Positions 55,332 through 64,000 of a stretch of 64,000 bases of DNA are shown piece by piece. Origin of the DNA: Vibrio gazogenes (GTDB taxonomy: Bacteria > Pseudomonadota > Gammaproteobacteria > Enterobacterales > Vibrionaceae); NCBI RefSeq assembly GCF_023920225.1, contig NZ_CP092587.1, forward strand, positions 1,612,001 to 1,676,000, read 5' to 3'. Numbering within the stretch: the stretch's first letter is position 1; every line of letters begins with the position of its first letter. The notes under the pieces are model-generated. The model ran no database searches and was not told where the DNA came from. It was given only the letters and a program-made list of their open reading frames with translations. Position numbers and translations under genes: made by a program.

Positions 55332-56005
55332 TGAGATAGCTCCGGCTCTGCTGCTGCAATATAGCGCCGGGCCATTCCAATCAGTTCATCTCCTTGAATG
55401 CCCAAATCACTCATGGGGATGAATATATCATACCCATGATAATTTCTTTGGTAGCTCATTCGGTTTGCCAGCATCGCCAGTAAACCGGAATATAGCTGTC
55501 CGTCTACTGATCTATATAAACTCGGATCCAAAACAATGTCTTCAAACTCAGAGAGTTGGATATGATGTTGTTTCATGCCCAGATAGAGCAATCCACGTTG
55601 AGACAGTAATATCTCACTGATAATACGTGGGCAAATACTGTTTAGATAAGGTGAGTAGGACTTCAAGCGGATACCGACCCATGGTAGCGGTTGATGCCAG
55701 CCATCAATGTTGTAGGTGCATTGGTTAATCTCTTGGATATTATTCCATTTGATAACCCAACCGCCGCGAAACGTATGTTGTTGGAAATGGGTTGCGGTCA
55801 GCGTATAGCGCACCTGACTTTTGCGGAGCAGCCAATAAAGTAGCACTGCGACTCCGAAGAATAATGCAGTATAAACCAAAGCCAGAGAGAGTGTGTTTGC
55901 CGTCATGATGATAAGCAGGGCGACCGTGGCATACGCAATTATCGTTAAACGTACAGATCGCTGCTGAAAATCAAATTCAAAATTTGAAAGATGAACCGTC
56001 TGCAT
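55325..56005 (-). CDS. DUF2982 protein
   Basis: 226 residues with two adjacent membrane spans near the N-terminus (about 20-60: LTIIAYATVALLIIM and ALFFGVAVLLYWLL), then a cytoplasmic domain containing FRGGWVIKWNNIQEINQC. This is the DUF2982 family found in Vibrio and relatives; its function is unknown. It is convergent with the hydrolase gene. Confidence 0.82.
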   Translation of the reverse strand: MQTVHLSNFEFDFQQRSVRLTIIAYATVALLIIMTANTLSLALVYTALFFGVAVLLYWLLRKSQVRYTLTATHFQQHTFRGGWVIKWNNIQEINQCTYNIDGWHQPLPWVGIRLKSYSPYLNSICPRIISEILLSQRGLLYLGMKQHHIQLSEFEDIVLDPSLYRSVDGQLYSGLLAMLANRMSYQRNYHGYDIFIPMSDLGIQGDELIGMARRYIAAAEPELSHQ

Positions 56006-56314
56006 ATCTGTTCCACAATCATTTGGATCGATGTTCTTTCTTCAATCGGTGATTATCCAGAAGAAATAACGACTTGGGATCTGACATTTGAAACTATCTG
56101 AACATAGTATCGTTAAGCATTCAGAAGATACAGTGCGTTTATCCCATTGTTGGTCTATAAATGCTGATTTGCTCGGTTTTTAATCATTTTCGGCCTAAAA
56201 GTGGACTTTTCATGCCAAATCATTTCTGCTGGCTATAAATTAAGAGAGAATTTTGATATAAACCGCACTTTGTTTAATGAATACTGTCTCGGCAGTTGTA
56301 ATGGAGAATATTCG
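56006..56314. other. Intergenic region before the winged-helix-like gene
   Basis: 309 bp. A frame open from 56201 continues into the next gene, but the ribosome-binding site and family-like start are at 56315, so this stretch is probably promoter sequence for both flanking genes. Confidence 0.4.
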
Positions 56315-56671
56315 ATGAGACTTGCTCACAAGCGTAATGTGCAGAATAAACTGCAAAAGCGCATGAAAGCCTTTGCTGTAAAACCGACTTTAAAACAGTC
56401 TGACACTAAGACGCAGACCCCCGTTTCTGCGAGTCAGCCAAAGGTAGCGAAAATCGTCAACGAAAATCTCACCCCGAAGCAGGCTCAAGTGTTGAATATT
56501 GTGACTCAACATGCTGATGGGATTAACCCGAAAAGCATAGGGCTAGAAGCGGGTCAGGAAGAAACAAAAGCGGCTAGCTGGGCAACAGGGGCACTGAAAA
56601 AACTTTTAGAAGACAATTTTGTTGAGAAAGTGCAACTGGCGGGGAATAAGGTACTTTATAAACGCGCCTAA
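56315..56671 (+). CDS. Small basic protein with a predicted winged-helix end
   Basis: 118 residues. The N-terminal 55 residues are basic and low-complexity (RLAHKRNVQNKLQKRMKAF, then Lys/Gln/Thr). The C-terminal half (LTPKQAQVLNIVTQHADGINPKSIGLEAGQEETKAASWATGALKKLLED) looks like a MarR-type winged helix in which two copies of the substrate or DNA helix could sit. GGAGA precedes the ATG at 56315. The function is not known; nucleic-acid binding is a reasonable inference. It is convergent with the cosR-like gene and shares a terminator with it. Confidence 0.7.
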   Translation: MRLAHKRNVQNKLQKRMKAFAVKPTLKQSDTKTQTPVSASQPKVAKIVNENLTPKQAQVLNIVTQHADGINPKSIGLEAGQEETKAASWATGALKKLLEDNFVEKVQLAGNKVLYKRA

Positions 56672-56686
56672 ACTTGATACATACTA

Positions 56687-56724
56687 AAAAGATCCAGTCG
56701 TGATGTCATTACGCTGGATCTTTT
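56687..56724. terminator. Bidirectional terminator
   Basis: The perfect 11-bp stem AAAAGATCCAG / CTGGATCTTTT lies between the convergent genes ending at 56671 and 56758. Confidence 0.9.
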
Positions 56725-56757
56725 GGGAAAATTAGCTAAGGTTCTACCGCTGATTTG

Positions 56758-57240
56758 TTACTCGTGATTCAAAATACTACCGATTTCTAACATCGGCGCC
56801 ACATCGATATTATCTGCTTTCATCATTGCTGAAAGACGCTGAATCGAAGATAGCAATAACGTTTGTTCCCACTCTTCCAATTGCTGAAATTGAGACACAA
56901 AATTATCCTGCAAAGGTTGCGGTGCTTTATGTAACAGCTCCTGACCGAATTCCGTCAGATGAGCGTGAACTTTTCTCTTGTCTGTTACGCTACGAACGCG
57001 GCGTACATAACCATTTCTTTCCAGACGATCAAGAATGGTCGTAGCTGTCGCCTGACTCATATTCGTATTACGAGAAAGTTCACGTATCGTGACTTCACCT
57101 AACTGTTCGATAGAGCGCATCAGTATCAGTTGCGGTCCCGTGAGTCCTGCAATTTTACTTAATTTCTTTGAATGAAGGTCAATAGCTCGGATGATCTGGC
57201 GTATAGCAACCAGTACTTCTTCATGTTTTTCCAAAATCAA
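56758..57240 (-). CDS. cosR: MarR-family regulator CosR/EctR-like
   Basis: 160 residues with a winged helix: VTIRELSRNTNMSQATATTILDRLERNGYVRRVRSVTDKRKV. The N-terminus EKHEEVLVAIRQIIRAIDLHSKKLSK is characteristic of CosR/EctR, which represses compatible-solute synthesis and uptake at low salt in Vibrio. The neighbouring divergent gene is a BCCT transporter, the same arrangement as cosR-opuD in Vibrio cholerae. The frame offers only a TTG at 57240 as a full-length start. Confidence 0.85.
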   Translation of the reverse strand: MILEKHEEVLVAIRQIIRAIDLHSKKLSKIAGLTGPQLILMRSIEQLGEVTIRELSRNTNMSQATATTILDRLERNGYVRRVRSVTDKRKVHAHLTEFGQELLHKAPQPLQDNFVSQFQQLEEWEQTLLLSSIQRLSAMMKADNIDVAPMLEIGSILNHE

Positions 57241-57723
57241 TACCCAGACTTTGAGTGATTACTAATATAAATAACGCGGACACTATTTTACTTGTTCACA
57301 GAAGAAAAGTATTGGTGTCATCGCTTTCTTTGCAATTTTTTCTTCAGAAAAGAAGGTGACTGAAAAGTATCTTACTGAGTTTCCAAGTAAAGAATGACAT
57401 GAATGCCATTTTGTTGCAATGCAGTCGTTTACGAAACTGTAGCATAAGATTTTTTACGATATTGTAATCTACATAAAATATTAGTGTACAAAACAATTTT
57501 GTCAGTGAAGCACGCCAAATGTGTTTTAATTTTGACCATAAAATCCTGTATTATCTATTTTTTAGTCTATATTTTAACCATTTTATGGCGTTATTGATTT
57601 TTTTAAGATAAATTATTCTATGACCATTACGTATTTGTTTATGGTGTATTCAGATGATTTTTAGCTGATTTTTCTAAGGATAGGTAATAATAATTTGAAG
57701 GCTAAATCATAAAGAGGGGAATT
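57241..57723. other. cosR-BCCT divergent regulatory region
   Basis: 483 bp, AT-rich, without a gene. It must contain both promoters and, by analogy, a CosR operator. GAGGGG at 57715-57720 is the transporter ribosome-binding site. No operator is assigned, since I do not know the motif well enough. Confidence 0.45.
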
Positions 57724-59298
57724 ATGACCAAAGGTATTGATAAGTATAGTATCGACAGTACCGATTACACTGTCGGGCAGGATAATGTGCAGAAATGGGG
57801 TTTTGATGTCCATAACCCTGTATTTGGTATTAGCGCGGGGCTGATCCTGTTGTTCCTGGTTGCAACACTCGTTGCTGATCCTGAAACTGCAAAATCTGTT
57901 TTAGACGGTATCAAATGGAAAATCATCGGTAATTTTGACTGGCTGTTTATTTGGTCTGGTAATATTTTTGTGGTTTTCTGTTTGATTCTTGTAGTTTCAC
58001 CATTCGGCAAAATTCGTTTGGGTGGAAAATCGGCAACGGCCGATTACTCTTATATCTCTTGGCTGGCGATGTTATTTGCTGCCGGTATGGGGATAGGCTT
58101 GATGTTCTGGAGTGTTGCTGAACCAGTGGCGTACTATACAGGGTGGTATAAAACGCCGTTAAATGTTGCAGCATATTCACCGGAGGCTGCGAAGCTTGCT
58201 CTGGGTGCGACGATGTTCCACTGGGGATTGCATCCGTGGGCTATTTATGGGGTTGTTGCCCTTTCTCTTGCATTCTTCTGCTATAACAAAGGGTTGCCAT
58301 TATCAATCCGCTCAATCTTTTATCCGATACTCGGGGATCGAGCTTGGGGATGGCCCGGACATTTGGTTGATATCCTTGCCGTGGTTGCCACGTTATTTGG
58401 ATTGGCAACATCATTGGGACTTGGTGCACAACAAGCAGCAAGTGGTATCCATCATGTCTTCGGCATTGAAGCTGGTATAGGGTTGCAGATGATTGTCATT
58501 ATTGTCGTTACCATGTTAGCTGTTGTTTCAGTGGTTCGTGGTATTGATGGTGGTGTCAAAGTCATTTCGAATATCAACATGATCATCGCTTTCTTACTGT
58601 TGATCGCTGTAGGTTTGATTGGCTATGCTGTTACGTTTGACTCGATTAAAACCACGTTACTTGCCTATATTGAAAATATTATTCCTTTGAGTAATCCGCA
58701 TGGCCGTGAAGATGTAGCATGGTTCCAAGGCTGGACTGTATTCTACTGGGCTTGGTGGATCTCTTGGTCACCATTTGTCGGTATGTTTATTGCCCGGGTT
58801 TCAAAAGGCCGTACTGTGAGAGAATTTATTACAGCGGTACTTTTTGTTCCGACACTTGTGACAGTGGTTTGGATGTCTGTATTCGGTGGTATGGCGATTG
58901 ATCAAGTGGTTCATCAAGTTGGTGAATTGGGCCATAAAGGGATTACAGAAGTTTCACTGGCGATGTTCCAGATGTTTGATGTCTTGCCTTACGGTAAAAT
59001 ACTTTCTTTAATTGGCGTTGTATTAGTTTTGGTATTTTTTATTACCTCTTCTGACTCCGGTTCATTGGTTATCGATAGTATTACCGCTGGTGGTAAGGTT
59101 GATGCTCCTGTGCCTCAGAGAATTTTCTGGGCTTCGATTGAAGGGGCTATTGCCATTGCATTGTTATGGATTGGTGGCACAGAAGCGGTTCAGGCATTGC
59201 AAGCGGGTGCTATTTCGACAGCGCTGCCATTTACATTTATCCTGCTGATGATGTGTGTCAGTCTGGTTATGGGAATGAAAACCGAACGATTAGATTAA
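57724..59298 (+). CDS. opuD: BCCT-family compatible-solute transporter
   Basis: 524 residues with twelve spans of the betaine/choline/carnitine transporter family. Signatures include FAAGMGIGLMFWSVAEP and WAWWISWSPFVGMFIARVSKGRTVREF. It imports glycine betaine or related osmolytes with sodium. Its place beside the cosR-like gene supports control by osmolarity. It ends at a strong terminator. Confidence 0.93.
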   Translation: MTKGIDKYSIDSTDYTVGQDNVQKWGFDVHNPVFGISAGLILLFLVATLVADPETAKSVLDGIKWKIIGNFDWLFIWSGNIFVVFCLILVVSPFGKIRLGGKSATADYSYISWLAMLFAAGMGIGLMFWSVAEPVAYYTGWYKTPLNVAAYSPEAAKLALGATMFHWGLHPWAIYGVVALSLAFFCYNKGLPLSIRSIFYPILGDRAWGWPGHLVDILAVVATLFGLATSLGLGAQQAASGIHHVFGIEAGIGLQMIVIIVVTMLAVVSVVRGIDGGVKVISNINMIIAFLLLIAVGLIGYAVTFDSIKTTLLAYIENIIPLSNPHGREDVAWFQGWTVFYWAWWISWSPFVGMFIARVSKGRTVREFITAVLFVPTLVTVVWMSVFGGMAIDQVVHQVGELGHKGITEVSLAMFQMFDVLPYGKILSLIGVVLVLVFFITSSDSGSLVIDSITAGGKVDAPVPQRIFWASIEGAIAIALLWIGGTEAVQALQAGAISTALPFTFILLMMCVSLVMGMKTERLD

Positions 59299-59323
59299 TT
59301 GATTGATTGGTTTGATTGAACAG

Positions 59324-59351
59324 AAAAAAGCCGACGTATGTCGGCTTTTTT
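59324..59351 (+). terminator. BCCT gene terminator
   Basis: The perfect stem AAAAAAGCCGAC / GTCGGCTTTTTT with a 4-base loop (GTAT), starting about 25 bp after the stop. Confidence 0.93.
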
Positions 59352-59424
59352 CGATCTGGACAACTGTCAGATCCATGTTGTGAGGCGGTATATTTCAGTG
59401 AATGCTCTGCGGTTTGAGGCGGAC

Positions 59425-60147
59425 TTATATCCAAAAATCACTGACTGGGCGAGTGCGATCATAGTGATGGGCGATCTGTGCCTGAAGCAGTTCTGCCGTT
59501 GCGAGTGCATCAAGCAGTGCATCATGGAGTGGATAGAGCGGTAGCCCGTAGCGCTCTCTGGTATTTCCTAAGCGTACTGACGGTTTTTTCTTAAAACCGT
59601 TCATGAGATTGAAAATACCACCGGATTGCTGTGCCAAAATCCTTTCTTCAATATTCATGGTATCAACAACCGGAAACTCGATGCCTTCTTTAATTCTTTT
59701 TTTAAGTGCCTGATCGAGAAACTGGCGTTCTATCGGATAGTAATGCACGACGATTATTTTCCCCGCCATAAGATGGAGAATATCATCGAGGAACTCATTT
59801 AAATCAGGAGCGTCCATAATATCCGTATGCGTGATGCCATGAACAATGATGGATGATTCCTTCAAGGGACGACGAGGTTTCACCAGCCAATGTTTGCACT
59901 GACTCAGTTGGATTCGATCCAGCGTAAAAGGTACCGCGCCAATCGTTACGATTTCATCTTTAGCCGGATTCAGCCCTGTGGTTTCAAAATCAAGAGCCAG
60001 AAACTCGATTTCCTCAATCGGGGTATCTGCATTCGGTAGTAATTGTTGATAAAAATAGTTGAGAGACGGGTGCGTGACCCGCTTCTGTTTGAGTTGATAC
60101 TTTTTTTGCCAGTCAATGCTGGGGGCTTTCAATAGTTTTTTTAGCAT
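59425..60147 (-). CDS. DEDDh 3'-5' exonuclease (DnaQ-like)
   Basis: About 240 residues. Exo I is LALDFETTGLNPA, Exo II VVHYYPIERQFLD (a variant of the usual N-x3-D), and Exo III has His and Asp in LHDALLDALATAEL. An N-terminal extension of 50 residues is basic. The ATG at 60147 comes one base after the DUF294 stop, so translation is coupled; a GTG at 60159 is possible. Exonuclease genes are often found next to cNMP/CBS/DUF294 genes in gammaproteobacteria. A separate protein from the exonuclease at 6267. Confidence 0.88.
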   Translation of the reverse strand: MLKKLLKAPSIDWQKKYQLKQKRVTHPSLNYFYQQLLPNADTPIEEIEFLALDFETTGLNPAKDEIVTIGAVPFTLDRIQLSQCKHWLVKPRRPLKESSIIVHGITHTDIMDAPDLNEFLDDILHLMAGKIIVVHYYPIERQFLDQALKKRIKEGIEFPVVDTMNIEERILAQQSGGIFNLMNGFKKKPSVRLGNTRERYGLPLYPLHDALLDALATAELLQAQIAHHYDRTRPVSDFWI

Positions 60148-60148
60148 T

Positions 60149-62044
60149 TTATGATGCACGTGGTGAACTGTTAGCTTTATAACGATATTTCAAAAAGTTT
60201 TGCGCATTGCTCAAAATTTGAAATGCATCTTTCAGGTTACGTCGTTCAAAGTCTGAGAGGTTTTCCGGCTCGATATTGTTGTCCGGCTCAATGCGGTTCT
60301 CAACATCATAGGCCTGATGACGGATTCGCACCATGGAAATAAATTCAAGCGCATCTCTGAGGTTTTCACCACCGCCTTTTGGGAGTAGCCCCGATTCGAT
60401 AATATCATCTAATCGCTCAAATGAATTTTTCGCATGTGAGCCAATGGCAAGGGCATGAACCCGAATGACATCGGCTAGCGGTGCCGTTCCCCGTCGTTTT
60501 AGATTGATGGAGTTGTTGTGGCGACCATCTTTTTCCATCACAAAATTTTTGAAAAATCCCAGTGGTGGCGTACGGTTCAAGGCATTTCGGGCGAGACAAG
60601 CGAGGAAGCGTGGGCTTCTTTGGGCGCGTCTGACAATAAACCGGTTGAGTTGTTCTGCCCAGCGAGTTTGACCATAGACACCATCCAGATCGAAAAAAAT
60701 CGATGCATTCAGTAGCGCTTTAGGATTCGGATCATCAATCCAATCGGAGAAGCAAACTTCCCATTCCTGACGGGTCATTCGCCAAATCGGATTCGTTGCC
60801 ATAATCCCACCGGTACAATAGCTATAACCGCAGAGAGCGAGTGCGTCACAAACAAACTGAGAGAGTTTACTGAAATAGGCATCATGTTTGTTGGCATCAT
60901 AACGGTTGTCGAGAATAATCGCGTTATCCTGATCTGTGACCACCAGTTGTTCATCTCTTCCCATTGAACCCAGTGCCAGAAAACAGTAGGGGATCGGTGG
61001 TGGACCATATTCCATTTCCGCCAGCTCAATAATGCGTTGTTTAAAGCTTCTACCAATCACAGACATCGCTGTGCCAATCATATGGGCATTTGCATCTTCA
61101 TTGACCAGACGAACAAAACTCTCTTTCACCTGCTCGGCAATTGTCACCAAATCATCGACACTGTTTTGATGGAATATGCTACTGACTAATAGCAGTGAGT
61201 TTTGTGACTGATAACGAACCAAATCGGTGGTTTCGAGAATGCCTAACGGTTTGTTCTCTTTCAAAATGGGTAGATGATGAATTTGATGACGCAACATCAC
61301 CATCATGGCTTCATAAACATAAGCATTATGATCGAGTGTTAACAGCTCGGTTGTCATCACTTCATGAATCGGACGCTGTGGAGAAATGGCATTTGCCAGT
61401 ACTCGACTACAAAGATCTCTATCTGTAATGATACCTAATTGAGGTTTGTCATCATGGCAATCTGTTGTGGTGGGGTCGGTGTTCAATATCAGCAGGGCAG
61501 AGACATTTTCTTCGGCCATTTTTTGCGCTGTTTCATGGATCGACGTCTCCGGTGGAATCCAAATCGCTTCCCCTGTCAGCAGACTCTTCACTTTGGCGGT
61601 GGACAGGTCATTGGTTTCTACAGTACTGGAAACCGCATGACGCAGCCTGGTTTTATCATTGACCTCAACAAAGTCGGCAAAGATTTCGTAGTTATCGTAT
61701 AGAGACTGGAACAGTGATTCTGGAATTCGATAGACCAATGTATCTTCAATCGCTGTGACAGGGAAAACGACTTTGTTGTTGGTCAGTAATCCCATTTGAC
61801 CAAATAGATCGCCTTGTGAGAGACGATTGTAGAGTTCACCTTTGCGCCGATAAACTTCGACAGCGCCACTCCGGATCATGAACAACTCCTGAATCGCACC
61901 GCCGTTTTGAATGATCGGCGTTCCTTTTCGAAAATAGGTGATCTCTATCTGTTGGATGATCTCTTCAAGGACTGTATCTTCAAACTCGTTGAATGGTGGG
62001 TATTGGGCAAAAAATTGTTTAATTTCCAATAATTCTGTATGCAT
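60149..62044 (-). CDS. cNMP-binding / CBS-pair / DUF294 nucleotidyltransferase-like protein
   Basis: 631 residues. A cyclic-nucleotide-binding domain comes first (about 10-125: FRKGTPIIQNGGAIQELFMIRSGAVEV, QGDLFGQMGLL), then two CBS domains (about 160-290), then a DUF294 domain with the nucleotidyltransferase-like LGSMGRDEQLVVTDQDNAIIL, and the DUF294 C-terminal part. It resembles GlnD-like signal transferases; what it modifies is unknown. The ATG at 62044 (MHTELLEIK) follows GGGAAAC. The long upstream extension of the open frame is not supported. Confidence 0.9.
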   Translation of the reverse strand: MHTELLEIKQFFAQYPPFNEFEDTVLEEIIQQIEITYFRKGTPIIQNGGAIQELFMIRSGAVEVYRRKGELYNRLSQGDLFGQMGLLTNNKVVFPVTAIEDTLVYRIPESLFQSLYDNYEIFADFVEVNDKTRLRHAVSSTVETNDLSTAKVKSLLTGEAIWIPPETSIHETAQKMAEENVSALLILNTDPTTTDCHDDKPQLGIITDRDLCSRVLANAISPQRPIHEVMTTELLTLDHNAYVYEAMMVMLRHQIHHLPILKENKPLGILETTDLVRYQSQNSLLLVSSIFHQNSVDDLVTIAEQVKESFVRLVNEDANAHMIGTAMSVIGRSFKQRIIELAEMEYGPPPIPYCFLALGSMGRDEQLVVTDQDNAIILDNRYDANKHDAYFSKLSQFVCDALALCGYSYCTGGIMATNPIWRMTRQEWEVCFSDWIDDPNPKALLNASIFFDLDGVYGQTRWAEQLNRFIVRRAQRSPRFLACLARNALNRTPPLGFFKNFVMEKDGRHNNSINLKRRGTAPLADVIRVHALAIGSHAKNSFERLDDIIESGLLPKGGGENLRDALEFISMVRIRHQAYDVENRIEPDNNIEPENLSDFERRNLKDAFQILSNAQNFLKYRYKANSSPRAS

Positions 62045-62149
62045 GTAGGTTTCCCTATAACGAGCTTTTTTATCATCATAGCAGGAAGTGATGTGTGGTT
62101 CGATGGAAGAGAATGAAATTGTTAAAAAAAAGTAAATTCGGCATGGATT

Positions 62150-62172
62150 AAAAAGCCCAGCTGATGCTGGGC
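62150..62172 (-). terminator. Terminator after the TctA remnant
   Basis: On the minus strand GCCCAGC-ATCA-GCTGGGC is followed by TTTTT. It lies 13 bp past the stop of the TctA-like fragment, as expected if that was once the end of a full operon. Confidence 0.8.
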
Positions 62173-62184
62173 CGTATATCAAAT

Positions 62185-62361
62185 TCAAGAGTGATGTAAT
62201 GAGGTTTTTTGTGTTTTCAGATGACGGAGCATGGTACTGATGAGTGGACTTATCAGCAATAAGACTGCCAGTGATGCGAATGCCAAAGTAATCGGTCTTT
62301 CCCAGAGGAAATTGAGTTCGCCATCACTGATCATCAGCGCTCGGCGAAGGTTTTCTTCCAT
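62185..62361 (-). pseudogene. C-terminal remnant of a TctA-family permease
   Basis: A 58-residue frame beginning EENLRRALMISDGELNFLW, then ERPIT and a membrane span (LAFASLAVLLLISPLI). This is the last part of TctA, the large permease of tripartite tricarboxylate transporters, normally about 500 residues. A stop codon sits immediately upstream in frame and nothing of the N-terminal 440 residues or of TctB/TctC is present. The ATG is accidental or a reuse; there is no ribosome-binding site. The downstream terminator is preserved. Confidence 0.75.
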
Positions 62362-62366
62362 GAGTC

Positions 62367-62397
62367 ATATGCAGTGAGCCGTTGGCCCACTGCATAT
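62367..62397. repeat. Hairpin at the deletion junction upstream of the TctA remnant
   Basis: ATATGCAGTG and CACTGCATAT pair, with GCC/GGC inside. It lies between the HAD-phosphatase stop and the TctA fragment, without a T-run. It may be the phosphatase's terminator or a repeat that helped delete the missing tct genes. Confidence 0.5.
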
Positions 62398-62420
62398 ATT
62401 TACAAGATGAAATGTAGATT

Positions 62421-63107
62421 TTAACTAGAGCAGAGCTGTGTTAAGAAATGGTCAATATGCTGCCCCACCTCTGCCGGCGTTGAAGCCCGTCTCATCTGTT
62501 CCATCGAAGGGAGCTGATTGTTTTGGAAATATTCCGCTGATACAAAGGCATCACTGGCGTGATAGCGTAATGTATCTTGATCGGCTGAGCCGTCACCAAC
62601 AATGATAAACTTACCCGTCGTTTTATTCTGACTTTTCCATCGCTCGATGACCTGTACTTTCCCCTTTGAGGAAAGTAGTGGGGAAGGTCGTATACTGAGC
62701 ACTCGATTTCCCAGCCAGATAAAACGATTCGCAGTGAGTTGATCATATTGAATGCCCCATGCATCTAATAACGGGGCAATCCACTCCGTATAACCGCCAG
62801 AGATAACATGGAGCTTGATACCTTTGTCGGTTAACGAACGAAATATTTCTTTTAACACGGGGTCTAAAGCATCTATCCGGCTTGACACATACTGATCAAC
62901 GGTTTGCTTAGTGACAAACATCGCGGTTCTAAGCATGAACAGTTTTTCTTGCCAAGTTGCACGTCCGGCAAATGCCCGCGGTGCAATTTCTGCCAGATAC
63001 CGGATTGTTTCATCACCGCCTTTTTTATGACTCAATGCGATTTTCAAGATTTCTACCGTACTCTCTTCCGGCAGTAACGTATTATCAAAATCAAAGATGA
63101 CATTCAT
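62421..63107 (-). CDS. HAD-family phosphatase (SerB-like)
   Basis: 228 residues of the HAD-IB type. Motif I is IFDFDNTLLPEES, motif II VISGGYTEW, and motif IV GDGSADQDTLRY. The family acts on phosphoserine, phosphocholine or similar small phosphates. It overlaps the acyltransferase gene by 4 bp, so the two are one transcript; a phospholipid-related phosphomonoester is a plausible substrate, by proximity only. Confidence 0.88.
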   Translation of the reverse strand: MNVIFDFDNTLLPEESTVEILKIALSHKKGGDETIRYLAEIAPRAFAGRATWQEKLFMLRTAMFVTKQTVDQYVSSRIDALDPVLKEIFRSLTDKGIKLHVISGGYTEWIAPLLDAWGIQYDQLTANRFIWLGNRVLSIRPSPLLSSKGKVQVIERWKSQNKTTGKFIIVGDGSADQDTLRYHASDAFVSAEYFQNNQLPSMEQMRRASTPAEVGQHIDHFLTQLCSS

Positions 63108-63964
63108 AACTGCTTTAACTGCTCTTTGTAACTATATTTATCATCTTTGGTCCAGTGGGTTGCCGGTATCTTCAGATAACTGGCTACAGCCTGTTGGATA
63201 GCGTCGGCAAATTCTTGCGGAGCCTGCTCCCGAGAGTAGTGAAGTTTATCCAGATAGGTCACTTCAAAATGGATATAGGGCATCATGAGAATCGTCATGA
63301 AGCGGACATACCCCGGAGACATCATCGGACTTGGAGACAATCCGAAAGGAAGTCTGACTTTTAAAGCGACCGGGACGACGGGTTGTCCTCGAATCATAAA
63401 CTCAGGGCGAAACCGGAATAGCGCTTGCCCATTATTAAGGGTGGCTTCTGGCGTGATGTATAGTGCGTGTTTTTCCGGTGCTTTATTCCACTCCCTGAAA
63501 CATTGCACTAACTGTCGTTGATTTCTGACGAGCCAATAGCTGGAATTCGAGCCTTTAAATAAGATGTAGCCAACGAATTTACCCAGAGGGCTATCCGCTT
63601 TATCAATCATCAGTGTCGCGTGTGGCATTGCTAACCCCGGAATATGATCAAAAATACTGACGTGGGGGGATGCAACGACACATCCGGCAGTATGTTGACC
63701 CACAGCTTCCGGTGTCATATTACAGCGAACTCGTATGCCTAACAGTCGGATGAACACTCGATATACCGATTTCCTTTTTGTATGAGGAAAGATTGGAAAC
63801 ACCAGTCCGTAAACGCTAATCAATAGCAGACGAAACAGCAATAATAACGATCCGAATGGCATATATAGGGCTGTCAAGACTGAAAAGTGGCGCCATAATT
63901 TTACATCACATAATGTCGAAATGGGGACATCCTGACATAACGTAGATTGCTCAATATTTTGCAT
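63104..63964 (-). CDS. PlsC-like acyltransferase
   Basis: 286 residues. After an N-terminal span (about 35-55), the HX4D motif is SPHVSIFDH, and the acyl-CoA/ACP substrate loop PEATLNNGQALFRF corresponds to the PEG-T motif of glycerophosphate acyltransferases. It probably acylates a lysophospholipid or similar acceptor at the membrane. The HAD-phosphatase gene follows with a 4-bp overlap. Its start is 36 bp from the window edge. Confidence 0.87.
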   Translation of the reverse strand: MQNIEQSTLCQDVPISTLCDVKLWRHFSVLTALYMPFGSLLLLFRLLLISVYGLVFPIFPHTKRKSVYRVFIRLLGIRVRCNMTPEAVGQHTAGCVVASPHVSIFDHIPGLAMPHATLMIDKADSPLGKFVGYILFKGSNSSYWLVRNQRQLVQCFREWNKAPEKHALYITPEATLNNGQALFRFRPEFMIRGQPVVPVALKVRLPFGLSPSPMMSPGYVRFMTILMMPYIHFEVTYLDKLHYSREQAPQEFADAIQQAVASYLKIPATHWTKDDKYSYKEQLKQL

Positions 63965-64000
63965 GTACTGTTTCCCGTGCTTCTTGTTTCTGAATGTACT

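Noticed and set aside
60149..62188. Start of the DUF294 protein at 62188
   Set aside because: The extra 48 residues run through the terminator of the TctA remnant and lack a ribosome-binding site; the ATG at 62044 fits the family N-terminus.

Overview
The window looks like a Vibrio chromosome. Its core half carries the bacterial-norspermidine genes typical of the genus (diaminobutyrate aminotransferase-decarboxylase fusion, carboxynorspermidine dehydrogenase, nspC), the gammaproteobacterial gyrA / ubiG / nrdA-nrdB-yfaE neighbourhood, nhaA, a cosR-like MarR gene divergent from a BCCT transporter, and the Vibrio-type DUF2982 protein. No rRNA, tRNA or CRISPR array was seen.

Positions 1 to about 19,400 are an AT-rich accessory region with insertion-sequence debris: an IS3-family transposase remnant at the left edge, a solitary IS-end copy near 6183, and an internally deleted 884-bp IS at 11717-12600 with a 4-bp target duplication. 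It carries three metabolic blocks. Block A (383-6179) is a five-gene operon: a double heme-oxygenase-like diiron protein, a LysE exporter, a NodU/CmcH-type carbamoyltransferase, an SGNH hydrolase and a 27-residue polybasic peptide. Block B (7166-11567) holds a D-2-hydroxyacid dehydrogenase divergent from a Glu/Leu-dehydrogenase-like enzyme and an MFS transporter, with a TetR regulator. Block C (12739-19309) is a tightly overlapping operon of GHMP (threonine-kinase-like) kinase, cysteine-synthase-like PLP enzyme, ATP-grasp ligase, MFS exporter and second ATP-grasp ligase, with an Asp/Glu-racemase-like gene facing away. An ACGATCGT-centred palindrome occurs twice in the block B divergent promoter and once before the block C operon, suggesting that one regulator, plausibly the TetR protein, ties B and C together. 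I read B and C as an uncharacterised pathway for a small amino-acid or dipeptide metabolite, and A as a second candidate pathway.

From about 19,550 on the sequence is ordinary chromosome: an SDR-DUF2867 protein, a MATE exporter, an ABC/FtsX pair, nhaA, the norspermidine operon, a chemotaxis receptor, a GcvR-like ACT protein, a CinA-like protein, the class Ia ribonucleotide reductase operon with a candidate NrdR box and DnaA box, ubiG and gyrA. Then follows a five-gene mannosylglycerate-type PTS / alpha-mannosidase / RpiR / ROK-kinase operon with a good CRP site, then ribA, a metallo-beta-lactamase-fold hydrolase, the cosR-opuD pair, a DEDDh exonuclease, a cNMP/CBS/DUF294 protein, a leftover C-terminus of a TctA permease, a HAD phosphatase and a PlsC-like acyltransferase.

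Several starts were moved from the longest open frame to a codon with a better Shine-Dalgarno sequence. Three small genes are reported from direct reading (6096-6179, 53362-53538, 62185-62361).
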